NCBI GenBank assembly: GCA_964417885.1
Contig: CAYQKN010000002.1
Coordinates: forward strand, 14,755-78,754
DNA: 64,000 nucleotides
DNA from: UKL13-2 sp964417885
GTDB taxonomy: Bacteria > Pseudomonadota > Gammaproteobacteria > Burkholderiales > Usitatibacteraceae
Reading direction: 5' to 3'
In this document: one piece after another, positions 51,926 through 60,549 of the stretch
How the letters are laid out: every line of letters starts with the position of its first letter
Numbering within the stretch: the stretch's first letter is position 1
Translations under genes and position numbers: made by a program
The notes under the pieces: generated by a model
What the model was told of the DNA's origin: nothing
Databases searched by the model: none
The model's input: only the letters and a program-made list of their open reading frames with translations

Positions 51926-53305
51926 GTGGTGACCAGCGCAAACGCCAATGTTTCACGTGAAACCACTGACCGGATTGCGGCAATTTCAACGGCCCCCGGA
52001 CGAGGTGGAATCGGCATTGTTCGGGTTTCGGGGCGGGATTTGGCTGATCTTGCCCGGATCATCACCGGCAAGGTGCTGGCAGCGCGCCGAGCGACACATG
52101 CGATTTTCCGCGATGATTGCAGTCAACCGCTGGATGACGGGGTGGCGCTGTTCTTTCCCGCCCCCCATTCGTTCACCGGGGAAGATGTGCTGGAGCTGCA
52201 TGGACATGGCGGACAAGCCGGGCTAGCAAACATCTTGCGGCGCTGTTTGCAGTTGGGCTGCAGGCTTGCAAGGCCCGGGGAATTCACGGAGCGCGCATTC
52301 CTGAATGGCAAGCTGGACTTGGCACAGGCTGAAAGCGTTGCTGACATGATTGATGCCGGATCGACGCAGGCGGCGCTGTCCGCAGCCCGAACCTTGACCG
52401 GCGAATTTTCCAGGCGCGTAAATGCCATCACCATGCGCCTGATCGACTTGCGCATTCAGGTGGAGGCGACCATTGATTTCCCGGAGGAAGAAATCAGCCC
52501 GGCCGACAGGCGAATGGTCCATGAAAAACTCGTGTTTCTGGGCAATCTTGAGATGGAATTAATGCGCGAAGCATCTCAGGGTGCAGTATTGCGGGATGGA
52601 TTGACGGTCGTTTTGATCGGCAAGCCGAACGTCGGCAAGTCCAGCCTGCTGAATCGGCTCGCAGGTGAAGATGTTGCGATTGTCACTGCGATTCCCGGCA
52701 CCACGCGCGATCTCAATCGCGCCACGATCCATTTGGAGGGTGTGCCCATTCACCTCATCGATACCGCCGGGTTGCGCCAAACAGAAGATGAGGTCGAAAA
52801 GATCGGTATCGAGCGCGCATGGGAAGCCATAAACCTCGCAGGGGCAGCGATGTTGATATCGGAATCGGGAAAGGCGGCTAATCCTGACGACGAACAGATT
52901 GCGGCGCAGCTGAGGCCAAACATGCCGATGATTCGGGTGCACAACAAGTCCGATCTTGACGACAAGACCATGGTTTCACGTGAAACAGTTGAGTCTGGCA
53001 GCATGACTGACTTGCGTGTTTCGGCGCTGACTGGCGAAGGCGTTGAACGCCTGCGGGCCTGGCTTCTAGCAACCGCAGGCTGGCAACCGGGAATAGAAGG
53101 CGTGTTTCTGGCCCGCGAGCGGCATATGGCAGCGCTCAGGACGGCGGCCGCTCATCTGGCTTCTGCCCTGTCTGTCGAGGATCAATTGGATTTGCTGGCG
53201 GAAGAGTTGCGCCTGGCGCAGTCGAGTTTGGCGTCAATTACCGGCGAGTTCACGTCGGATGACTTGCTGGGGGAAATCTTCAGTCGCTTTTGTATCGGGA
53301 AATAG
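51926..53305 (+). CDS. mnmE: MnmE, tRNA U34-modifying GTPase
   Basis: With MnmG it adds the carboxymethylaminomethyl group to U34 of certain tRNAs, using THF, FAD and GTP. 459 residues: N-terminal THF-binding domain (ISTAPGRGGIGIVRVSG), helical domain, inserted G-domain (GKPNVGKSSLLNRL, DTAGLRQTEDEVEKIG, NKSD) and the C-terminal FCIGK with its catalytic Cys. Start is GTG at 51926 or 51929, after GTAAGG. Two parS-like sites lie inside the gene and both encode VSRET. Confidence 0.95.
   Translation: MVTSANANVSRETTDRIAAISTAPGRGGIGIVRVSGRDLADLARIITGKVLAARRATHAIFRDDCSQPLDDGVALFFPAPHSFTGEDVLELHGHGGQAGLANILRRCLQLGCRLARPGEFTERAFLNGKLDLAQAESVADMIDAGSTQAALSAARTLTGEFSRRVNAITMRLIDLRIQVEATIDFPEEEISPADRRMVHEKLVFLGNLEMELMREASQGAVLRDGLTVVLIGKPNVGKSSLLNRLAGEDVAIVTAIPGTTRDLNRATIHLEGVPIHLIDTAGLRQTEDEVEKIGIERAWEAINLAGAAMLISESGKAANPDDEQIAAQLRPNMPMIRVHNKSDLDDKTMVSRETVESGSMTDLRVSALTGEGVERLRAWLLATAGWQPGIEGVFLARERHMAALRTAAAHLASALSVEDQLDLLAEELRLAQSSLASITGEFTSDDLLGEIFSRFCIGK
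51949..51964. promoter_or_regulatory. parS: parS site 1 (ParB-binding site)
   Basis: TGTTTCACGTGAAACC matches the bacterial parS consensus TGTTTCACGTGAAACA at 15 of 16 positions. It lies inside mnmE codons 8-13, about 4.9 kb from parB. Confidence 0.88.
52972..52987. promoter_or_regulatory. parS: parS site 2 (ParB-binding site)
   Basis: GGTTTCACGTGAAACA matches the consensus at 15 of 16 positions, 1,023 bp from site 1 and also within mnmE. The spacing is a whole number of codons, so both sites read VSRET in the protein. Confidence 0.88.
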
Positions 53306-53433
53306 CGCGTGACAATATGAGCGGCGGGATCACCGTAACACGAAGGAGCCCCGTCAGGACGCGCATGGCCTAATTGCCTCCCATAGCTTAAAATCCAACA
53401 CTTTGCCCTCAATGGGGCAATCGGACACCCACC

Positions 53434-55356
53434 GTGGAATATCCAAGCGAATTTGACGTGATTGTTATAGGCGGCGGACACGCCGGCACTGAAGCCGCAT
53501 TGGCTAGTGCGCGTGCCGGTTCGCGCACCTTGTTGCTTACGCATACGATCGAGACGCTAGGGCAAATGTCATGCAACCCATCAATTGGAGGGATCGGCAA
53601 GGGCCATCTGGTCAAGGAAATTGACGCCCTGGGTGGCGCAATGGCGATCGCAACGGACGAAGCGGGTATTCAATTTCGTACGCTCAATGCCAGCAAGGGG
53701 CCGGCAGTTCGCGCAACGCGTGCACAGGCAGACCGAGCGCTTTACCGTGCCGCTATACGAAGCAGACTGGAAAGCCAGCCGAACCTGTGGCTATTCCAGC
53801 AGGCGGTTGACGACATAATAGTCGAACAGCGCGATGGTATGCCTTGTGCAGCAGGGGTTATTACGCAAGTGGGTCTGCACTTTCGCTCGAAATCAGTAGT
53901 ACTTACGGCGGGTACTTTCCTGGCGGGCAAAATACACGTTGGCATGCAAAGTCATGCAGCAGGGCGGGCGGGTGAGCCGCCGGCCACGACGTTGGCCGCG
54001 CGATTGCGCGAACTGAGGTTGCCAGTCGGCAGGCTCAAAACGGGCACGCCGCCTCGCCTAGATGGGCGAACGATAAATTTCGATGTTTGTGAAGAGCAAC
54101 CCGGAGACGATCCAACACCGGTGTTTTCTGCCATGGGGGCGCGGGAATTGCATCCGCGACAAGTCAGTTGCTGGATTACCCATACCAATAGCAGAACCCA
54201 TGAGCTAATTCGCGGCGGACTGTCCCGCTCGCCAATGTTCACGGGTGTGATCGAGGGTGTTGGCCCGCGATATTGCCCATCCATTGAAGACAAGATCCAC
54301 CGATTTGCGGACAAGGCCAGCCACCAGATTTTCCTTGAGCCGGAAGGTTTGACGACCAATGAGTATTATCCAAACGGCATTTCTACATCTTTGCCGTTTG
54401 ATGTCCAAATCCAGCTGGTACGGTCGATACGTGGGTTGGAACATGTCCACGTCACACGACCAGGGTACGCGATCGAATACGATTATTTTGATCCGCGAAG
54501 TCTGAAGGCAACGCTAGAAACAAAATCTATCGCAGGACTCTTTTTTGCCGGACAGATCAACGGGACCACGGGCTACGAAGAAGCGGCCGCACAGGGATTA
54601 TTGGCCGGCATCAACGCCGCTCTTTACGAGAGAGGTGCCGAGGGGTGGTGTCCGCGACGGGACGAGGCGTACCTGGGGGTCTTGGTTGACGACCTGATTA
54701 CCAGGGGCGTTTCGGAACCGTACCGGATGTTCACATCGCGGGCCGAATATCGGCTGCAGCTGCGTGAAGACAATGCTGATGTGCGGTTGACAGAAGCGGG
54801 CAGAAAGCTTGGATTGGTGGGCGATACGCAATGGCGGGCCTTCTGTCAGAAGCAGGAGATGGTTGAGCGTGAAACGGCGCGCCTCAAGGCGACGTGGGCG
54901 CACCCCGCAAAGGTTGAAAGTCACACCGCAGAACGTGTGCTGGGGCAACCGATTGAACGCGAATACTCGCTGTTCGAATTGTTGCGCCGTCCCAATGTCA
55001 CCTACGCTGCACTGTCAACATTAGGAGTCGGCGAGTTTCCAGAGATAAGCACGGTGGTAGCGGAACAGGTTGAAATTGCAGCCAAGTACCAAGGCTATAT
55101 TGAGCGCCAACAGGACGAGGTGCAAAAAAACCGTGCACTTGAGGAAACGCGGTTGCCAGCAGAAATTGACTACTTGCACATTCGCGGGCTGTCCAAAGAA
55201 GTTCAAATGAAACTGAATCAGCATCGCCCCGAAACAGTTGGACAGGCCGCCAGAATTCAGGGCGTAACGCCCGCCGCAATTTCGCTGCTGCTGGTCTATG
55301 CCAAACGCGGATTCGCAATGGGGTCGCCTCGCGCGACAAAAGAAAAGCAGGCTTAG
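53434..55356 (+). CDS. mnmG: MnmG (GidA), FAD-dependent tRNA U34 modification enzyme
   Basis: Partner of MnmE. 640 residues: FAD-binding VIVIGGGHAGTEAALASAR at the N-terminus, MSCNPSIGGIGKGHLVKEID, the second signature around GLFFAGQINGTTGYEEAAAQ, and a C-terminal helical domain that binds MnmE and tRNA (IRGLSKEVQMKLNQ). The start is a GTG at 53434 with a weak Shine-Dalgarno; the 128-bp gap before it holds no clear gene. rsmG begins 3 bp after the stop. Confidence 0.96.
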   Translation: MEYPSEFDVIVIGGGHAGTEAALASARAGSRTLLLTHTIETLGQMSCNPSIGGIGKGHLVKEIDALGGAMAIATDEAGIQFRTLNASKGPAVRATRAQADRALYRAAIRSRLESQPNLWLFQQAVDDIIVEQRDGMPCAAGVITQVGLHFRSKSVVLTAGTFLAGKIHVGMQSHAAGRAGEPPATTLAARLRELRLPVGRLKTGTPPRLDGRTINFDVCEEQPGDDPTPVFSAMGARELHPRQVSCWITHTNSRTHELIRGGLSRSPMFTGVIEGVGPRYCPSIEDKIHRFADKASHQIFLEPEGLTTNEYYPNGISTSLPFDVQIQLVRSIRGLEHVHVTRPGYAIEYDYFDPRSLKATLETKSIAGLFFAGQINGTTGYEEAAAQGLLAGINAALYERGAEGWCPRRDEAYLGVLVDDLITRGVSEPYRMFTSRAEYRLQLREDNADVRLTEAGRKLGLVGDTQWRAFCQKQEMVERETARLKATWAHPAKVESHTAERVLGQPIEREYSLFELLRRPNVTYAALSTLGVGEFPEISTVVAEQVEIAAKYQGYIERQQDEVQKNRALEETRLPAEIDYLHIRGLSKEVQMKLNQHRPETVGQAARIQGVTPAAISLLLVYAKRGFAMGSPRATKEKQA

Positions 55357-55359
55357 AAG

Positions 55360-56022
55360 ATGAGCCTTACGCCTGACGCGCAAGAAAGTTCAGAGAGTTT
55401 GCGCGAAACCCTTTTGCAGGGCTTGAGTGCGCTGGCGCTGAGGCTAGACGAAAACCAGTGTGAGCGCCTGCTTCAATACATCGAGTTGCTGGCAAAGTGG
55501 AATAAGGTATATAACCTGACCGCAGTCCGAGAGCCCAGCCGAATGATCGGACAACACATCCTCGACAGTCTTTCTGTTATTCCGAGCCTCGGTAACTGCA
55601 AGACCATCATTGATGTCGGCACGGGCGCAGGCTTGCCGGGCATTCCGCTGGCAATCGCCAATCCGGCACTGCAAGTAACGTTACTAGACACCGTTTCTAA
55701 GAAAATAGCATTCGTCCGCCATGCAATTGGCGAGTTGTCGCTTGGCACCCATGCCGTTGCCGTCAACGCGCGAGTAGAAGACTATCAACCCGCAATATTA
55801 TTCGACGCCGTCATTTCGCGGGCGTTTGCCGACATCAAGGATTTTGTCGATGGCGCGGGACATCTCTGCAAGGCCGGCGGCCGCATGTTCGCAATGAAGG
55901 GCGTTTATCCGCATGATGAAATCGCCCGCGTGCCCGGCGGATTCAGCGTTGAGGGCGTGATCGCGTTAACCGTTCCGTCTGTCACCGGCAAGCGACATCT
56001 TGTAGTCATTAGAAAGACCTAG
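55360..56022 (+). CDS. rsmG: RsmG (GidB), 16S rRNA m7G527 methyltransferase
   Basis: Methylates G527 in 16S rRNA; loss gives low-level streptomycin resistance in other bacteria. 220 residues with the SAM-binding motif IIDVGTGAGLPGIPLAIANP and the segments KWNKVYNLTAVREP and HILDSLSV typical of GidB. It is 3 bp after mnmG and 7 bp before parA, so it is co-transcribed with both. Confidence 0.95.
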   Translation: MSLTPDAQESSESLRETLLQGLSALALRLDENQCERLLQYIELLAKWNKVYNLTAVREPSRMIGQHILDSLSVIPSLGNCKTIIDVGTGAGLPGIPLAIANPALQVTLLDTVSKKIAFVRHAIGELSLGTHAVAVNARVEDYQPAILFDAVISRAFADIKDFVDGAGHLCKAGGRMFAMKGVYPHDEIARVPGGFSVEGVIALTVPSVTGKRHLVVIRKT

Positions 56023-56029
56023 AACAGCC

Positions 56030-56809
56030 ATGAAAGTATTTGCGATTGCCAATCAAAAAGGCGGGGTTGGCAAAACCTCTGTCGCCGTCAATCTGTCGGC
56101 AACCCTTGCCCACTATGGCCAGCGGGTACTTCTCGTTGATCTGGATCCACAGGGCAACGCCACCACCGGCAGTGGCGTCGACAAGAACAAAGTAAGCAAA
56201 ACGGTCTACGGTGTTTTGCTGGGAGAATACGAAATTGCGGATGCGCGGGTCAGGACCGAGGGTGCCTATGATGTCCTGCCTGCCAATCGTGAACTGGCTG
56301 GGGCGGAGATCGAACTGATCGACATTGACCAGAGGGAATTTTGTCTCAAGCAGGCAATTCTGAAAGTCGCGGCGGATTATGCTTTCGTGGTGATTGACTG
56401 TCCTCCGGCGTTGAATATGCTAACGGTCAACGCTTTGACCGCTGCGGACGCGGTGATCATTCCGATGCAATGTGAGTACTACGCCCTCGAGGGACTCTCC
56501 GACCTGGTTGGTACGTTGCGCAAAGTCAAAAACAATCTCAATCCAGGCATTGAAATAGAGGCTTTGGTACGCACGATGTACGACCCGCGGTCTTCGCTGA
56601 CGACGCAGGTGTCGGATGAAATCAAGGCGCATTTTGGTGCCAAGGTATTCGATACCGTGATACCGCGAAATGTGAGAATTGCCGAGGCGCCGTCGTTTGG
56701 CAAGCCGGTGATTCTGCACGACCCGACCAGCAAAGGGGCGCAAGCTCACTTCGCCTTTGCCAAAGAACTGCTTGCCCGGCAGGGTATTCCGGTCAAGGAG
56801 GCCGCATGA
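56030..56809 (+). CDS. parA: ParA (Soj), chromosome-partitioning ATPase
   Basis: 259 residues. The deviant Walker A is KGGVGKTS at 11-18 (NQKGGVGKTSVAVNL), Walker A' is LLVDLDPQGNATTG, and Walker B is FVVIDCPPALNML. It binds DNA non-specifically as an ATP dimer and moves ParB-parS complexes. The TGA overlaps the parB ATG (ATGA), giving coupled translation. Confidence 0.96.
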   Translation: MKVFAIANQKGGVGKTSVAVNLSATLAHYGQRVLLVDLDPQGNATTGSGVDKNKVSKTVYGVLLGEYEIADARVRTEGAYDVLPANRELAGAEIELIDIDQREFCLKQAILKVAADYAFVVIDCPPALNMLTVNALTAADAVIIPMQCEYYALEGLSDLVGTLRKVKNNLNPGIEIEALVRTMYDPRSSLTTQVSDEIKAHFGAKVFDTVIPRNVRIAEAPSFGKPVILHDPTSKGAQAHFAFAKELLARQGIPVKEAA

Positions 56810-57669
56810 TCAAGTCAAAGGGGCTGGGCCGGGGCTTGGACGCACTGCTGGGGGGCGGCAAAGCGGACGGCACGCAAAATCAATCCGGGGGAGCGTTGCG
56901 CGAGCTGCCTGTTTCAAGCCTGGCGCCGGGCAAATATCAGCCGCGGACCCGTATGGACAAGGCGGCACTCGAAGAGCTTGCCCAATCTGTAAAAGACCGA
57001 GGAATCGTCCAGCCAATACTGGTCAGGGAGGTTGCCGGCGGCAAATTTGAAATCGTTGCCGGGGAACGGCGCTGGCGAGCAGCACAAATAGCGGGATTGG
57101 CAACGGTGCCGGCGCTGGTGCGCGATATTCCGGATGAACAAGCGCTCGGTATCGGACTGATCGAAAATATTCAGCGCGAAGATCTGAATGCGATCGAAGA
57201 GGCGGCCGGCATCAAGCGGCTCATTGACGAATTCAGGTTAACGCACGAAACGGCTGCGCAAGCCGTTGGTCGATCTCGCGCTGCGGTAAGCAACCTGCTG
57301 CGCCTGCTGGAACTGGCGAAGCCGGTGCAGGAAATGTTGATGGACGGGAAGCTTGACATGGGGCACGCCCGCGCGTTGCTGGCACTAAGCAAGGCCAAAC
57401 AGGTCGAGCTGGCACATCAGGTCATCGCCAGGTCGCTTTCCGTGCGCGAAGCCGAACGGTTGGTCAAACATGAGCTCGACCCGCCAAAGGCCGGCAAGAC
57501 CAAGCGGAGTGCCGATGCCGACACGCGCCATCTCGAAAACGATCTGGCAGAAAAGTTGGGCACGCGCGTCGAGGTAAAAGCGGACAAGAAAGGAAAGGGC
57601 TCACTGATCATCGACTTCATGAGCTTCGAGCATCTTGACGGAATTCTCGAGCGCGCCAAGTTGAAGTAG
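56806..57669 (+). CDS. parB: ParB (Spo0J), parS-binding CTPase
   Basis: 287 residues. N-terminal CTP-binding domain with QPILVREVAGGKFEIVAGER and GERRWRAAQIAG, central HTH (TAQAVGRSRAAVSNLLRLLE-like region), and C-terminal dimerisation domain (KKGKGSLIIDFMSFEHLDGI). It begins MIKSKGLGRGLDALLGGG, the ParA-stimulating peptide. Two parS sites lie in mnmE upstream. A very strong terminator follows. Confidence 0.96.
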   Translation: MIKSKGLGRGLDALLGGGKADGTQNQSGGALRELPVSSLAPGKYQPRTRMDKAALEELAQSVKDRGIVQPILVREVAGGKFEIVAGERRWRAAQIAGLATVPALVRDIPDEQALGIGLIENIQREDLNAIEEAAGIKRLIDEFRLTHETAAQAVGRSRAAVSNLLRLLELAKPVQEMLMDGKLDMGHARALLALSKAKQVELAHQVIARSLSVREAERLVKHELDPPKAGKTKRSADADTRHLENDLAEKLGTRVEVKADKKGKGSLIIDFMSFEHLDGILERAKLK

Positions 57670-57708
57670 AGGCGGCATGGGGCGCTCGGGGTTGGCGACT
57701 TGAATTTG

Positions 57709-57775
57709 AAACACAAGCACTGGCGCGCCTTTCCGGCAAAAATTGGCTGGAAAGGCGCGCCAGTGCTTGTGTTTT
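57709..57775 (+). terminator. Very long-stem terminator after parB
   Basis: A perfect 26-bp inverted repeat (arms 57709-57734 and 57749-57774) around a 14-nt loop, ending in TTTT. It is 39 bp after parB. The stem is much longer than a normal terminator stem. The reverse side (poly-A at the start of the 5' arm) could also terminate leftward transcription. Confidence 0.85.
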
Positions 57776-57796
57776 ACTCTTGAATCGACACTCGAG

Positions 57797-57815
57797 GCGA
57801 TAAACGCTTTATCGC
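57797..57815. repeat. Inverted repeat upstream of the atp promoter
   Basis: GCGATAAA-CGC-TTTATCGC, two perfect 8-bp arms around 3 bases. It is 72 bp upstream of the atp -35. It looks like an operator for a dimeric protein; the protein is unknown. Confidence 0.45.
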
Positions 57816-57824
57816 GAGGCGGTT

Positions 57825-57834
57825 AAAGCGCTTT
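57825..57834. repeat. 10-bp palindrome upstream of the atp promoter
   Basis: AAAGCGCTTT, self-complementary, 10 bp after the 19-bp inverted repeat. It may be part of the same regulatory region. The evidence is only symmetry and position. Confidence 0.35.
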
Positions 57835-57886
57835 CTTATCAAGTTGTTATCAGGGGCTTCGGCATGCTGCGGCGCGTCAAAATGGT

Positions 57887-57916
57887 TTGACGCGCGCGAC
57901 GCGGGCCGCTTATAAT
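57887..57916 (+). promoter_or_regulatory. Probable sigma-70 promoter of the atp operon
   Basis: TTGACG (57887-57892) and a perfect TATAAT (57911-57916), 18-base GC-rich spacer, 48 bases before the atpI ATG. It is the best promoter match in the window and lies in the 295-bp gap after parB. Confidence 0.8.
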
Positions 57917-57964
57917 CGACGGGCTTTGCGGCAAGTTTCAGCGCCACGTCCGGGAGAAAATCAA

Positions 57965-58336
57965 ATGCTTCGCGATGCTCTCGGGCAGACCTACCGCAAG
58001 GTCATTTTCTTGCAGGCAATTCTTACTGCGGGATCGTCAGTAGCGGCTCTCTTGATTGCGGGCGCCATGTCGGCGTTGTCGGCCTTGGCCGGCGGCTCTG
58101 CGGTGATTCTCGGGAGCATCGCTTACGCGGCGTTGGCAAGGGAGTCGAAAGTTTCGATGGTTTCTGCGGGCCGGGTGTTGACAAGGCACTTGATGGCAGA
58201 AGCGGCAAAGGTGTTGTTGGTGCTGACCCTGGTGTTGGCATCGCTGGCAAGCGGTTGGTTCGTGGCGGGCTGGTTGATAGCCGCAATGGCAGTGGCCCTG
58301 CTTGGGCAATGGTTGGCTCTACTGATAATTCGATAA
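57965..58336 (+). CDS. atpI: AtpI, ATP synthase accessory membrane protein
   Basis: A 123-residue membrane protein with four predicted segments (VIFLQAILTAGSSVAALLIA, then ALAGGSAVILGSIAYA and two more). AtpI helps assemble the c-ring and is the usual first gene of the operon. The ATG at 57965 follows GGGAG at a good distance; the ATG-less frame before it overlaps the promoter and was not used. Confidence 0.88.
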   Translation: MLRDALGQTYRKVIFLQAILTAGSSVAALLIAGAMSALSALAGGSAVILGSIAYAALARESKVSMVSAGRVLTRHLMAEAAKVLLVLTLVLASLASGWFVAGWLIAAMAVALLGQWLALLIIR

Positions 58337-58342
58337 AGAATC

Positions 58343-59146
58343 ATGGCGTCCAGTTACGAATCCCCCTCCGAGTACATCTCGCACCACCTGACCAACCTGC
58401 AAATCACCACGGGTGATGGCGGGTTCTGGGGTACGTTCAACCTCGACTCGCTGGTCATGTCAGTGATTCTCGGCGTCGTTGGCTTGGGCGCATTCTGGCT
58501 CGCAGCCCAACGCGCCACCTCCGGTGTTCCCGGACGATTCCAGGGCTTCATCGAAATCGTGCTGGAATTCATCGACAATACGGTCAAGGATGTATTCCCC
58601 GGCGACCGCAGTTTCCTGGCGCCGCTCGCGCTGACCATCTTTGTTCTCGTTTTCATGATGAACTTGATGGATTTGATTCCCATCGACTTCGTCGCAGTCC
58701 TGATGGGCTGGCTGCATGTGCCGCATTGGAAATCGGTGCCCTCCACGGATTTGAACGTCACCTTTGCAATGTCGTTCACCGTGTTCATGATGATCATCTA
58801 TTTCAGCTTCAAGGCCAAGGGTGTTGGCGGCTTTATTCACGAGTTGTTCACGGCGCCCTTTGGTTCCAACCCGCTTTTGTGGATCCCCAACCTTGCCATC
58901 AATATCATCGAATTGATCGCCAAGCCGGTTTCACTTGGCATGCGGCTGTTCGGCAACATGTACGCTGGTGAACTGGTGTTCATGCTGCTTGGGCTGCTTG
59001 GCATGCTGGGCGGCGTCTATACCGCGGGTTCGATCGTCCTGTCATGGGGTTGGGCGGTGTTCCACATTCTGATCATCATCCTGCAGGCATTCATTTTCAT
59101 GGTGCTCTCGTCGGTCTATATCGCGATGGCGCACGAGCATCACTGA
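58343..59146 (+). CDS. atpB: AtpB, ATP synthase subunit a
   Basis: 267 residues with about six membrane segments forming the proton half-channels. The essential Arg is in SLGMRLFGNMYAGELV. LDLIPIDF and WIPNLAINIIELIAKPVS are family-typical. The C-terminus ends MAHEHH. It starts 6 bp after atpI. Confidence 0.96.
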   Translation: MASSYESPSEYISHHLTNLQITTGDGGFWGTFNLDSLVMSVILGVVGLGAFWLAAQRATSGVPGRFQGFIEIVLEFIDNTVKDVFPGDRSFLAPLALTIFVLVFMMNLMDLIPIDFVAVLMGWLHVPHWKSVPSTDLNVTFAMSFTVFMMIIYFSFKAKGVGGFIHELFTAPFGSNPLLWIPNLAINIIELIAKPVSLGMRLFGNMYAGELVFMLLGLLGMLGGVYTAGSIVLSWGWAVFHILIIILQAFIFMVLSSVYIAMAHEHH

Positions 59147-59201
59147 TTTCTGTTTTTCAAATTTACATTCAACTTAGTCTCAAAAAACGAAAGGAAAGAA
59201 A

Positions 59202-59468
59202 ATGGCACAGTACATCGCCCTCGTTCAAGGTTACATGGCCTTCGGTATCGGCCTCATCATCGGTTTGGGCGCGCTGGGCGCTTGTATCGGCATCGGCATC
59301 ATGGGCTCCAAGTTTCTGGAATCCGCCGCTCGCCAACCGGAGTTGATTCCGCAATTGCAAAAATTCATGTTCCTGCTCGCTGGTCTGATCGACGCAGCGT
59401 TCCTGATCGGTGTTGGTATCGCCATGTTCTTCGGCTTCGCCAATCCGCTGCTCACCGCTGTCAAGTAA
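59202..59468 (+). CDS. atpE: AtpE, ATP synthase subunit c
   Basis: An 88-residue hairpin of two membrane helices that forms the rotor ring. Helix 1 contains GLGALGACIGIGIMG and the loop ARQPELIPQ; helix 2 carries the proton-binding Asp in FLLAGLIDAAFLIGVGIAMF. Asp with no Na+-site pattern suggests H+ coupling. A strong AAGGAAAG precedes the ATG after a U-rich leader, fitting the high copy number needed. Confidence 0.97.
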   Translation: MAQYIALVQGYMAFGIGLIIGLGALGACIGIGIMGSKFLESAARQPELIPQLQKFMFLLAGLIDAAFLIGVGIAMFFGFANPLLTAVK

Positions 59469-59497
59469 ATCCGACTAGATAAGGAAGGGTCGTCGCC

Positions 59498-59968
59498 ATG
59501 AGTCTAAATGCGACGTTGTTTGCGATGGCAGCGTGGTTCATTCTGCTCATCTGGTTCGCCAAGGCAAAAATCTGGCCGCCGTTGATGAATGCCATCGACG
59601 AGCGAAACCGGAAAATTGCCGACGGACTGGCGGAAGCCGAAAAGGGCAGGGCCGCGCTTGCCGAGGGTGAAAAGCAAAAAGCCGTCATGCTGAAAGAAGC
59701 GCGTGATGCTGCCGGTGAAATCAAGCTGGCCAATGAAAAGCAGGCCCAGGCGCAGATTGACGAAGCCAAGGCGCAAGCGCGCATCGAAGCTGACCGGCTG
59801 ATTGCTGCCGCGCACGCCCAGATTGCGCAAGAGCAGCAAAAGGCGCGTGAACAGCTTCGCGAGCATGTTGCCGCGCTGGCGGTGGCAGGTGCCGAGAAGA
59901 TCCTGAAGCGCGAAATTGACGCGAAAGCGCATGCAGAGATGCTTGCGCAATTGAAAGCCCAACTGTAA
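59498..59968 (+). CDS. atpF: AtpF, ATP synthase subunit b
   Basis: 156 residues: one N-terminal membrane helix (LFAMAAWFILLIWFAKAKIW) followed by a long charged coiled coil rich in Ala, Glu, Lys and Gln, which forms the peripheral stalk. AAGGAAGG lies ahead of the ATG. The stop overlaps the atpH start as TAATG. Confidence 0.96.
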   Translation: MSLNATLFAMAAWFILLIWFAKAKIWPPLMNAIDERNRKIADGLAEAEKGRAALAEGEKQKAVMLKEARDAAGEIKLANEKQAQAQIDEAKAQARIEADRLIAAAHAQIAQEQQKAREQLREHVAALAVAGAEKILKREIDAKAHAEMLAQLKAQL

Positions 59969-60504
59969 TGGCCGAGCTGACCACGGTTGCACGGCCGTAC
60001 GCTGAAGCGGCGTTTCGCAGTGCCGTCGAGGCAAACGATATCGCCGGCTACGCTGCCAAATTGCTGACGATGGGTGCGGCGGCCGCCACGCGGGAGGCGG
60101 CCTCGGTGCTTGGCAATCCAAAGGTGAGCGCCAGGGAAAAAGCAGAGCTTCTCTTTTCGGTGGCGGGCGGCAACGTGCCGGAGGCGCTAAAGAACCTTGC
60201 AAATGTGCTGATTGAAAGCCAGCGCGCAACGCTGTTGCCGTACATCAGCGAACATTATGAGCGCCTGCAGCGCGACCATGACGGCGTCGTCAAGGCGGTC
60301 ATCACCAGTGCATTTGCGTTGAGCGATGCCGACAAGGCTTCTCTGATTGATGGCCTCGCTAGAAAGTACGGCAAGAAAGTCGATGCGGAGGTTCGCGTTG
60401 ATGCATCGCTGATCGGCGGTGCGCGCATTCAGGTGGGCGACGACGTGATTCACGCGTCGGTCCGCGACACGCTGGACAAGATGGCAATTGCACTGGCGCA
60501 CTAG
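59968..60504 (+). CDS. atpH: AtpH, ATP synthase subunit delta
   Basis: 178 residues. Joins the b-stalk to the top of F1. MAELTTVARPYAEAAF is the family N-terminus and SLIGGARIQVGDDVIHASVRDTLDKM the conserved C-terminal signature (cut here to its core GGARIQVGDDVIH). The TAATG overlap with atpF suggests reinitiation. Confidence 0.95.
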   Translation: MAELTTVARPYAEAAFRSAVEANDIAGYAAKLLTMGAAAATREAASVLGNPKVSAREKAELLFSVAGGNVPEALKNLANVLIESQRATLLPYISEHYERLQRDHDGVVKAVITSAFALSDADKASLIDGLARKYGKKVDAEVRVDASLIGGARIQVGDDVIHASVRDTLDKMAIALAH

Positions 60505-60549
60505 GGTGCGCTGGTCCTAAAGAATTTAAGACAAGTATTGGAGTTGGCG

